Positions 55,901 to 64,000 of a stretch of 64,000 nucleotides of DNA are shown one piece after another. This DNA is from Caenorhabditis elegans (Eukaryota; Nematoda; Chromadorea; Rhabditida; Rhabditidae): assembly GCF_000002985.6 (NCBI RefSeq), contig NC_003280.10, positions 12,644,501-12,708,500 of the forward strand. The letters run 5' to 3'. The notes below the pieces were generated by a model that saw nothing but the letters and a program-made list of their open reading frames with translations, did no database searches and was not told the DNA's origin. The position numbers were made by a program, and so were the translations under genes. The stretch's first letter is position 1. Each line of letters starts with the position of its first letter.

Positions 55901-57230
55901 TTTTTTCTAACAATATTCATAAATTCCGATTTGAAATTTTAAAAAAGCTGGAAAAAAGAAAAAAAAATTCAGAAATTTAATTTCAATTTTCCTGAATTGT
56001 GTTTTAAAAATCATTTAGAACCGTCCAAAAATATCGAAAAAATTTCTGGAAATTTCTTTTTTTCCCCAAAAAAAATTTGAATTTTTCAGAAAATTCTGTA
56101 AAATAAAATTTTCCAGCCATCTATACGAAGAAGTTCCAATGGGCGGTGGTGGAGGGCCGTCTGTGACAAACGGAGGCTACCGTAGTCCTGGAGGACCACC
56201 ATATGGCTCGGCGAGCACAAATATGAGGGAAACGGCGATTCTTGACGATTATGACAATGTGCCAAGCGAGTTTTTGGCGGAGAATGTGCATAGAAAGGTA
56301 GGATTTGGGGAGATTTGGAATTTTTAAATTGGAAATCAAAGTAAATCTATATTTTTTTTTTAAGTATTTAAAAATTTTTGGAATGCTAAAAATCTGGAAA
56401 ATTAGTAACTAAATGTTCTCCGAATTATTTTTTTTTTCGCGAAAATTCAAAAAAATTTATTTTGTGTTATTCATTAATATTTAACTTAAGTGTTAAAATT
56501 ACAAATTTTTCTTTATTTTTTCCATTAAAACCTGATTTTTTAAGAAAATTCTAGAAGTTTGAAGATACTCCAAAAGTCAAAAACCCACCTTTTTAAAACT
56601 ACAGTAATCCTACAGTACTCCTAGAGTACCCCTACAGTACCCCGGCCATATCCCCCACTAACCCCAATCCAATACCTCTTTAAAAGACGAAAAGTCTTTT
56701 TTTTCCAAAACTACAGTAATCCTACAGTACTCCTACAGTACCTCTACAGTACTGCTACAGTACCCCAGTCATAACCCCCCTACTAACCTCAAAGCAATAT
56801 CACTTCAAAAGACGAAAAGCCGATTTTTCCAAAACTACAGTACCTCTACAGTACTACTACAGTACCCCGGCTATATCCCCCCACTAACACCAACCCCCTA
56901 ACCCCAATGCCTTCAACAGCTTGAAACACGAAAATTCAAAAAAAAAATGTATTTGGTGTTATTTATTAATATTTAACAGTGTAAATTTAAGTGTTAAAAA
57001 TTCCTAATTTTCCTAATTTTTCTTACATTAAAATCTGATTTTTAGAGCTTTTCTACACCATTTTTCCAAAAAAAAAACTGCACTTTTTTGAGCATACTTT
57101 TGAATTCATTAATCGCTTTTTTTCTATGAATTTCTCCACATTTTTTTTCTTACAGCACACGACAAAAGATGATGTTAAAGAGGACGGCGAGTCGGGAATC
57201 TATCAACCAGGACGATATCAGCCATGTTAG
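49953..57230 (+). CDS. Unrecognised Gln/His/Gly/Pro/Ser-rich protein, 471 residues
   Basis: Exons: 49953-50038 (acceptor at 49911), 50265-50445, 51629-51948, 52588-52871, 54276-54564, 56117-56297, 57156-57230 with TAG. All phases agree and acceptors are TTTTCAG-like. I do not recognise a folded domain. Visible features are an N-terminal poly-Gln run (residues 4-12), a Gly-rich stretch, clusters of His and Pro (RRHHHQ, PRHHHHQP, HHSHHPQHHQ), and tyrosines in YYD, LYERV, LYEEVP and YDNVP contexts that could be kinase or SH2-type docking sites (inference). It looks largely disordered. The last exon may instead end at 57225 using donor GTTAGT, in which case the protein continues downstream. Exonic GC content contrasts sharply with the A/T-rich introns. 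Confidence 0.75.
50883..51412 (+). repeat. 530-bp polypurine (GA) tract
   Basis: Almost only A and G on the plus strand, as AAAAAGAGAAAGAG-type units, with few interruptions (for example ATGATTG near 50978). It lies in the intron 50446-51628 of the low-complexity gene. Open frames of Lys/Glu/Arg or Phe/Ser over it are artefacts. Confidence 0.95.
52015..52412. repeat. TTGCTGGAATTGAAAATTTCC minisatellite in intron
   Basis: About ten units of the CGGCAAATCGGC family within the intron 51949-52587, without hAT-like ends. Confidence 0.9.
52872..54275. other. A/T-rich intron
   Basis: A 1.4-kb intron of nearly pure A/T-rich sequence with many TTTTTT and AAAAAA runs; nothing else seen. Confidence 0.7.
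55485..55570. repeat. CTACAGTAC repeat block
   Basis: Short run of CTACAGTA and CCGTACCACTAC units in intron 54565-56116. It is the reverse-complement form of the TACTGTAG repeat at 10556-11255. Confidence 0.75.
56585..56900. repeat. CTACAGTACTCC repeat with about 120-bp higher-order copies
   Basis: Three successive larger copies, each with AAAACTACAGTA, several CTACAGTAC units, CCCCGGCTATATCCCCC-like text and an A/T-rich tail, are visible in the last intron of the low-complexity gene. Confidence 0.8.
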
Positions 57231-59337
57231 TTTGCACTTTTTTCGAGTTTTGGAGGGAAAATTTGACCTACGACGAGTTTCTTCCGACGGTGCCATACGT
57301 TTTTTTCAGATTTTCAGATTTTTCAGAAAGCTTTATAGATGTATACCCACAAATTGCATATGTTATTTAGGATTTTTTTTTAAATTTCACAAAAAAAGTC
57401 AATTAATTATTTTTGAATTCCCGCGCAAATAAATTACTAAATTTTGATTTTTTTTTTTGCGTTTTCCGGCTAGATTTATTAGATTTTTTAATTTTTTTTT
57501 TTTTTGGGAAAAGTTGATTTTCAACCGAAATTCAGAGTTTCAGAAGCCTGAAAATAATTAGATTTTCCAAAAAAAGTATCTTAAAATTTGCCAAAAAATG
57601 GTAGAAAATTAAAGAATTTTGCCGGAAAAAAATGGAACAATTTTTAGATATTTTTCCAAAAAATATTATAGTTAGTTGTGAAATTTATCGATTTTTTAGG
57701 CCATTTTTACAGTTTGAAAGGACTAAAAATCGATATTTTAAGGCGGAAAAATGTCAAAAAATATTGGAAAATTATTAGAAATTTTGCCCGAAAAAAGTTT
57801 AAAAAAAAATTATATATTAATTTTCAATATTTTTAAAACATTTTTCGTTAATTTTTTCGATATTTTTTCCGAAAAAAAAACATAATTAAATGTGATCTTT
57901 ATCGATTTTTAGGCTAATTTTACAATTTATATTGTCTAAAAATCGCTATATCGTGGAAAAATGTATGAAAATATGCAAAAAAATATTGGAAAATTAATGA
58001 ATTTCGCCCGAAAAAATCGGAAAATACCTTAATTTTAAATATTCCTAAAATTTTTCGTTTAATTTTTAGATGTTTTTTTTTTCGAAAAAATTTTAAAGTG
58101 ATATTATCAATTTTTTAGGCCAATTTTACAATTTAAAACGTCTAAAAATATGCAAAAACAAATTGGAAAATTACCGAATTTTATCCGAAAACATCAAAAC
58201 GAGGTCATTTATTTAATTTCGCGGGAATTTTAAAATAATTTGGTCATTTGATTTTTTTAAAATTTTTTATAGATTCATATTTTGGGTCAAAACTTGAACT
58301 TTTGACTTGAAAATCTCTTTGTGTTTACCCGTGGACTATTAGAATTTTCAATCTTTACACCGGATGATGGACCACACGAGTACATGTTCTTCCTCTATTA
58401 TTCAGCAATGTCTGCCAATTTTTTCTTTTTTTTTTGGATTTTTCCGTCGGAAATCGGGTGTTGAATTTCACGCCGCCGCCGCCTCGTCATTTGGTAGAGA
58501 TCATTTTTCGGCATTTTTTTTTTGGTTAATTTTGCACTTTTGGAAGAAGTTTTGGAAGCAGAGGAGATGCTGGAAATTTCTGGAAATTTTTCGCGAAAAA
58601 AAATTTGCAAATTTCATTGGCTCCTGGAGCAAGAGCTCCAACTCTCCCCCAATGCTCATTATAATTTCTCTCTCATTCTTTTTTTTTCCTTGTTCTTGGT
58701 CTCTCTTTTCCCGGCTTTTTCCGGTTTTTTTTTCCAGTTCATTGAGTTTTTTTTTTTGCACAAAAAAGGTGTTATATCGGGGGGTTTTTCGATTTCCAGG
58801 CCTAAAATCCCGAATTTTAGAGCATTTTAGCCATTTTTTGACCTGAAAATATAATTTTTCAGTGATTTTCCAGCTTTCCAAGTGTGGGGTTTCCATATGA
58901 AAATCGCTAGTTTTCGTGCAATTGTCGAGTATTTTTCCAGTGAAAGATTAGGTTAAGCCCTATGATAATTCCAATAGCTTATTAATAGAAAAAGCTAATC
59001 TTTTGCAGTTTCTGCCAGAGATTTTCTCATTTTCCTGGATCTTTTTAGGCCAAAAAGTCCGGTTTTCTGGAGGTTTTTTGAATTTTTTTTAGAAAAAACA
59101 TTGAAATTGATATCTTTTCTTCTTGAAAAATTTAAAGAATACCGGAGAATTTCAGCGATTTTCAAAATTTAGGAATATTGATCATTAAGTGCACGGAGCT
59201 TTATGTTGAAATTTTTTGGAAAATAAAATTTCTGATTTTTTGTTGCTAAATTTCAGATTTATCAACAATTTTCTCGAAAAATTTATAGAAAGCCGGAGAA
59301 AATTAGCGATTTTCAAAATTTAGAACTAATACCCATC
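57231..59337. other. A/T-rich region after the low-complexity gene
   Basis: No gene is supported. Contents are A/T-rich repeats such as TTTTAGGCCAATTTTACAATTT around 57700-58140. A GC-richer block at 58360-58700 (GCCGCCGCCGCC, CTCCTGGAGC) has no consistent splice structure. It may be intron if exons at 57156 and 62349 belong to one locus. Confidence 0.4.
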
Positions 59338-59528
59338 ACATGGTGTCAGAGTGTCTCATTTCGGCTTGATCTCCGTTGATCTACAAAAAATGCGGGAGAA
59401 GAGACGCAGAGTTCTCAATCAACTAATTTCGCATAGTTAAGAACTTGCTGACGTCACATTTTTTGGGGGCCAAAAAATTCTCGCATTTTTTGTAGATCAA
59501 ACCGTGATGGGACAGCCTGACACCACGT
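59338..59528. mobile_element. GATCTACAAAAAATGCGGG palindromic element, copy 7
   Basis: It runs from CACATGGTGTCAGAG to CCTGACACCACGTG. Flanking hexamers ACCCAT and AGCCAT match at 5 of 6 positions. Internal GCTGACGTCACATT is present. Confidence 0.8.
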
Positions 59529-59977
59529 GAGCCATTAAGTGGGCGAAGCTTTTTTTGTTGAATGTTTAATTTTTTAGAAAAAAAATTTCTGATTTTTTTT
59601 GTTGCAAAATTTCAGAGTTGTCAAAAAATTTATAAAAAACTTGGGAAAATTAGCGATTTCCAGTGAATATCCAAATCTAGAAATATTGACCATTAAGTGG
59701 GCGGAGCTTTATGTTTGATTTTTTTTTTTTGAAAAAAAAATCGGCAAATTTTATGAATGATTCATTATTATTTTGTCTTCTGGGATCCATGTTTTCATTA
59801 TTATTATCATTGTTATTATTCGATGGTGAGATGCATTTCCGTGACTTGAATATTTAAAATTCTCGCTGTTGTTTTTTTTTTGTTCAAATTCACAAAACTC
59901 GGCGAGTTTTTTCCTTATCTGCCGTTTTTTTCTCGAAAAAATTGACCGAAAATTAGGGATTTTCATTACCAAATGTG

Positions 59978-60163
59978 TCAGCAGGCTGTCCCATCACGGT
60001 TTGATCTACAAAAAATGCGGGAATTTTTTTCGCCCCAAAAAATGTGACGTCAGCACGCGCTTAACCATGCGAAATCAGTAGAAAGAACTCTGCGTCTCAT
60101 CTCCCGCATTTTTTGTAGATCTACGTAGATCACGCCGAAATGGGACACTCTGACACCACGTGA
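59978..60163. mobile_element. GATCTACAAAAAATGCGGG palindromic element, copy 8
   Basis: Left end truncated or diverged (GTGTCAGCAGGCTGTCCC), right end intact (ACTCTGACACCACGTG). The interior is typical, with GTGACGTCAGCACGC. Confidence 0.8.
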
Positions 60164-60690
60164 TTAGAAATTTTTATTTCAAAAAATTGGAAATGCCTTT
60201 ATAGGCACCACCCATATCCTGGCATTTTTCGGAATATTCTGACGTTCAGTCTTTTTTTGAAAAAAACTAACTAGCAAAAAAAAAGTGGAAGAGGAAATTA
60301 AAGTGGTTTTGATGCGCACAGCCATTCACAATAGCATTCTCTATTTCCAATTTTCCCCCGTTTCTTTTTTTGCATTTGTTCACATCCTCCCAGCAAACCT
60401 GAGCGCTGCTCCGTGAGCCTTGATTTTTTTTTCGATTGGAAGGTGTGTGCTTAGAAGTATGTCGGCTTCTTGTCTGAATTACTATTCATTCTAGGAATAT
60501 CTTTTTTTCGGTATTTCCTAGCGGAGGACGGCGAGGTTTTTGCTTTTCCCAACTGACAGGTTGACAGAATTGCCCCCTTCTGAAATTGAATTTTTCGCTG
60601 AAATTTTCGAATTTTCTGCTAATTCGGATTATGAGCATACTAGCTCACTTTAAGAAAGGAAGCTTTAATTGGTTCGAACAATTTTTAGCG
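60164..60690 (+). other. Intergenic or promoter-like sequence before the 62.3-kb exon
   Basis: Mixed sequence with a GC-richer block at 60380-60450 (CCCAGCAAACCTGAGCGCTG) followed by GTGTGTGC. It could hold a leader exon for the gene starting at 62349, but nothing proves it. Confidence 0.25.
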
Positions 60691-61205
60691 TTTATACCTA
60701 AAATGTGCTTAAATGAACGAATTTTGTAATGAATCTTTTCAAAAAAAATTTCAAAAATGTTTTATGTCCCGGTTCAAAATTTCGAAAAAATTATACTGAT
60801 TATAGTTAGAATCTCGAATTTCGCCCATTTTTCTGTGTCGCATTTGTTCGAAATTGACTTTTTTGGAATTATCATTTTTTATTGCATATTTTGGTAGTTT
60901 ATCTCGTTTGATTTCGTTGATTTAGGTATATTTAATGCCATTTGCCAATTGGTTGCCTAATGTACCATAATCAACGAAATTAAATGAGATAAACTATCAG
61001 AATATGCAATAAAGGATGATAATTCCAAAAAAGTCAACTTCGGATTGATGCGACACGGAAAAGTGAGCAAAATTCGAGATTTTAGCTAGAATCAGTGTAA
61101 TTTTTTTCGAAATTTTGAACCAGGGCATAAAAAATTTTTGAAAATTTTTTGAAAAGTTTCGTTTTGAAATTCGTTTATTTGAGCATATTTTGAGTATATA
61201 CGTTC
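60690..61205. repeat. Palindromic element with TTTCGTTGATT centre
   Basis: Arms mirror from AATGTGCTTAAATGAACGAA and AATTCGTTTATTTGAGCAT inward to TAGTTTATCTCGTTTGATTT and AAATTAAATGAGATAAACTA. It is related in layout to the 44.2- and 49.0-kb elements. Confidence 0.8.
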
Positions 61206-61564
61206 CAAAATTTTTTTTTCCTTAATTTTAATTACGACCTTAAAAAATTTTGCATATTATAGTCTAAATTATTTATTTTAATAAATAAAAAAGGCTCTAT
61301 ATGCACAATTTGAAGAGCTTTACAAATTTCCAAAGTCATATATTAAGATTATACTCTACAAAAAAACGAGCACAACCTGCCTGAGACTGACAGCTTCATT
61401 CTGACCAGAATTTTCTCCATTTTTTGTTGCGTGGGGCATATACATTTCTAATTTTTCCAAGAGAGTAGCAGACAACACAGGAAATTAAGGCATCTCACTC
61501 TCTGTCTGAAACTTTCACTCATCTTGAAATATATTTATTGACATACAAAATATATGAAATATAG

Positions 61565-62146
61565 TTAAAGGTGGTGTAGTCGACTCAAAATTGTCTGAAA
61601 ACACCGAATTTCGCTATAAAACTTCTTGAAAATGAAACTTCTTGAAAACTTTTCAAAAAAAAGTTATGACGGCTTAAAAAATGGCCTAAAATTAGTTAAA
61701 ATTGGAAATTTTACCGACTTGTCAAGCGTCTGGAAACTTACTTTTTTGAAATCACTGTCAAATTTTGAGTATACAATGTGATTATCTTGCGTTTTCAACT
61801 CGATTTAGGTATTTTAAAGTCGATCAACGGCGAGATTTGGTTTAAAAAATTTAAAAATCTAAAAATCTCGCCGTCCATCGACTTTATAATACCTAAATCG
61901 AGTTGAAAACGCAAGATAATTACACTGTATACTCAAAATTAGACGGTAATTTCAAAAAAAAAATTGTTTCCAGCCGCTTGACGAGTCGGTAAAATTTCCA
62001 GTTTTAGCTAATTTTAGGTCATTTTTTGAGCCGTCATAACTTTTTTTTGAGAAGTTTTCAATAAGTTTCGTTATGAAATTCGGCGTTTTCAGACAATTTT
62101 GAGTCTAATCAAGCAATAAAAAGAAATTCGACTACACCACCTTTAA
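61565..62146. mobile_element. TTAAAGGTGGTGTAGTCGA palindromic element
   Basis: It begins TTAAAGGTGGTGTAGTCGAC and ends TCGACTACACCACCTTTAA, with arms mirrored to a centre at GATCAACGGCGAGATTT / AAATCTCGCCGTCCATCGA. TTAA at both ends fits the C. elegans TTTAAA palindromic families. No coding frame. Confidence 0.85.
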
Positions 62147-62348
62147 TCCGAAAGTGATGTTTCTCGATTAGTTTTTCCATGGCTTCCCACCTCGATGACG
62201 TCAGTCGAATATAGTAGTTGTTTTGTGTGTTATCGCATAACATTGCATTTTTTCTTGCTGAACATTTATTTTTTCGGCAACTATTCCTCTTAACTTTCTC
62301 GTTTCCCTCTTCAACAATTCCACTTCCAGACGACTTCATTTAAAAAAT

Positions 62349-62646
62349 ATGCTATCGGCGGTCGCATCAACCTCGTCTCTTATCCAATTTACCACCACAA
62401 ACTCTTCCTCTTCGCCGCTAGTCTCGCGACGAAAAATCAGTGAAATATCAAATCCGACGGAGACGCTCTATCGAAAATGGTCGCATCTTGGAACACCGCC
62501 ACGGAGCTCCACAATGATTGCCGGGAGCCAACATCATGGATTGATGCAACGTGGTGGACCACTTCAATCGACGTTATCAATGTCGGCGAAGGATCGGGCG
62601 CGAAAGTTCTCCGAGAAAATCGCCTCGTGGGTTAGCATGAGCATTT
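62349..62646 (+). CDS. First coding exon of a partial gene, Ser/Thr-rich N-terminus
   Basis: An acceptor CACTTCCAG at 62329 precedes the ATG by 19 bases. The exon encodes about 99 residues starting MLSAVASTSSLIQFTTTNSS and including KWSHLGTPPRSST and SAKDRARKFSEKIASWVS, then donor GTGAGT at 62647 (phase 1). The frame stops at TGA just inside the intron, so splicing is needed for a longer product. The Ser/Thr-rich start and basic Arg/Lys segment suggest a regulatory N-terminus. No family is recognised. The phase equals that of the alternative donor at 57226, so it may be an alternative start of the same locus as 49953-57230. Confidence 0.6.
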
Positions 62647-62774
62647 GTGAGTGATTATTATCTATCACAATATGCATATATGTAGATGCCGAAAATATAC
62701 GGTAAAACGTAATTATTATTTGAAAATGGTATAATACAACATATCAGTTTTAACGCCCCATTTATCCCAGAACT

Positions 62775-62953
62775 CACGTGGTGTCAGGCTGTCCCAATAC
62801 AGTCTGATCTACAAAAAATGCGGGATTTTTTTCCCAAAAAAATTGTGACGTCAGCACACTCTTAACCATGCGAAATCAGTTGAGATGTCTGCGTCTCACC
62901 TCCCGCGTTTTTCGAAGATCAAAGCGGAATGTGGGACTTTCTGACTCCACGTG
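62775..62953. mobile_element. GATCTACAAAAAATGCGGG palindromic element, copy 9, with 6-bp target duplication
   Basis: It runs from CACGTGGTGTCAGGC to CTGACTCCACGTG and is flanked by AGAACT on both sides (62769-62774 and 62954-62959). It lies in the intron after 62646. Confidence 0.85.
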
Positions 62954-63600
62954 AGAACTGGAATGTTAAGTCGACCTACAAATAATGTACCATTGGCAAA
63001 TGTTATTAATTGGGTATCTAGTGATATCTAGTATTGCATATACTACATTATGCACCCAAATACACTATTGAAAATACCTACAAAAAATGTATCATTGGAA
63101 AACGGCATCGAATTGGTATATACCGTATATTCTCGATTTTTATTCCGAATCTATTATTGCATATAAATGGTATTTCCTGTAGCTCTGTGAATTATGAGAC
63201 CTAGATATGTACAATATGAACTATTTTAGAAGGGTTTTAATCTAAAAATCATTTTTTTATGCATACCCAAATACACACTACTGAAAATTAGTATTGCAGT
63301 CCATATTAGTGATGCACATGATATTCGACATTCAGTTTTTGATGATCCTACCCGATTTCCTAATTCACAATATTCCACAATTTTCATGAATTTCTTCCAA
63401 AAGTTTGAGCTTTTGCTAGTATAAACTAGGCACCGCAAATTCGGTCTTTAATAATAATGCATCGCAATTGTGTGCAGAGCTAGCATTTTTTGAAATTTAG
63501 TAGATCACATATATAAAAATAATTTTGAAACTTTAACTAAATCGTTTTACTATGAGCTTGATCCCTTCCAATTAATGGTCTTTCATCCTCGTTTTCCCAG

Positions 63601-63668
63601 CAGACTCACTCCTTCACATTTCTATTCCGCCGAATATCCTCCCCATTTATCAATGGTCACCTGATTAA
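63601..63668 (+). CDS. Candidate terminal coding exon (low confidence)
   Basis: Acceptor GTTTTCCCAG ends at 63600. In the phase needed by donors at 62646 and 57225 the frame reads 21 codons (DSLLHISIPPNILPIYQWSP then Asp) to TAA at 63666-63668. The other two phases are also open to nearby stops, so phase gives only weak support. AATAAA signals follow at 63793 and 63812. Confidence 0.3.
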
Positions 63669-63792
63669 TATGTGATAGTAGTAGTTGTCAATATTGCTCA
63701 TTTCTCTGAAATGTTATATGCTCTTTGAGTTTATATTTTATCATTTATAGTTAGTATTATAGTTTATTATTTGCTTTGGCTGGTGACTGAAC

Positions 63793-63817
63793 AATAAATA
63801 TAAATTTATGGAATAAA
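63793..63817 (+). terminator. Candidate polyadenylation signals
   Basis: Two AATAAA hexamers (63793-63798 and 63812-63817) lie 125-150 bases after the candidate stop at 63668. A third is at 63959-63964. They suggest a plus-strand gene end here, but A/T-rich sequence makes chance matches likely. Confidence 0.35.
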
Positions 63818-64000
63818 TGTATCACAACTGAATATTTGCGAAAAAGGTTCTAGAGTAATGTTTCTATTAACATTGAGAATTTTTAGTTTATTGACCAACC
63901 TTTGCCAATTTCAGAACCACGGGCAAGAAATTTTTCCATAAAATTCTGGGATCTTAGAAATAAATGCAATCGTATTAATTTAAACGTTCATCCAAAATGT

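Noticed and set aside
58398..58896. Overlapping frames of 70-160 codons on both strands
   Set aside because: No phase-compatible splice sites, low-complexity composition, and no recognisable domain.

Overview
This is a nematode nuclear window, almost certainly Caenorhabditis elegans. Genes are split by many introns with TTTTCAG-type acceptors, some acceptors sit directly in front of start codons as expected for trans-splicing, introns are A/T-rich, and several C. elegans repeat families are recognisable. Two products are secure: a heme A farnesyltransferase (COX10) and an RGS-domain protein. From memory C. elegans cox-10 and rgs-4 lie close together on chromosome II; I could not check this.

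Layout. 1-10 kb is repeat-dominated: a GCAGCCGACA motif field, two short hAT-like elements, and a probable 3.1-kb non-autonomous Helitron filled by a 37-bp tandem array and a 2.1-kb 15-bp satellite. 10.2-27.1 kb (+) is the RGS gene. Its shared RGS-domain exons (24.7-27.1 kb) can be joined in frame to three different 5' starts (10.2, 18.3 and 23.2 kb). Its long introns carry the TTTCTAGGCCAC motif field, TACTGTAG and TTGCCAAA minisatellites, a decayed telomere-like tract, tRNA-derived inverted pairs and palindromic elements. 28.8-33.3 kb (-) is a five-exon HSPBP1/Fes1-like Hsp70 exchange factor whose larger introns are mostly palindromes. A tRNA-Ala(TGC) lies at 33.8 kb. 34.5-34.8 kb (+) encodes a 68-residue probable complex I subunit, followed by cox-10 at 35.5-41.9 kb (+), possibly as an operon.

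42-48 kb is intergenic and repeat-rich. 48.3-57.2 kb (+) is a low-complexity Gly/His/Pro/Ser-rich gene that I do not recognise. A separate first coding exon at 62.35-62.65 kb ends in the same intron phase as an alternative donor of that gene, so the two may be alternative promoters of one locus. A candidate last exon with AATAAA signals lies at 63.6-63.8 kb.

Cox-10 and the 68-residue protein both point to mitochondrial respiratory-chain assembly. The RGS protein (G-protein signalling) and the HSPBP1-like protein (cytosolic Hsp70 cycle) are functionally separate. The most notable signals are non-genic: an 81-bp perfect copy of part of a cox-10 exon inside the next intron with its donor deleted; a palindromic element inserted at the centre of another; three hAT-like elements with a 16-bp inverted terminus; and two palindromic families with CACG ends and 6-bp target duplications.
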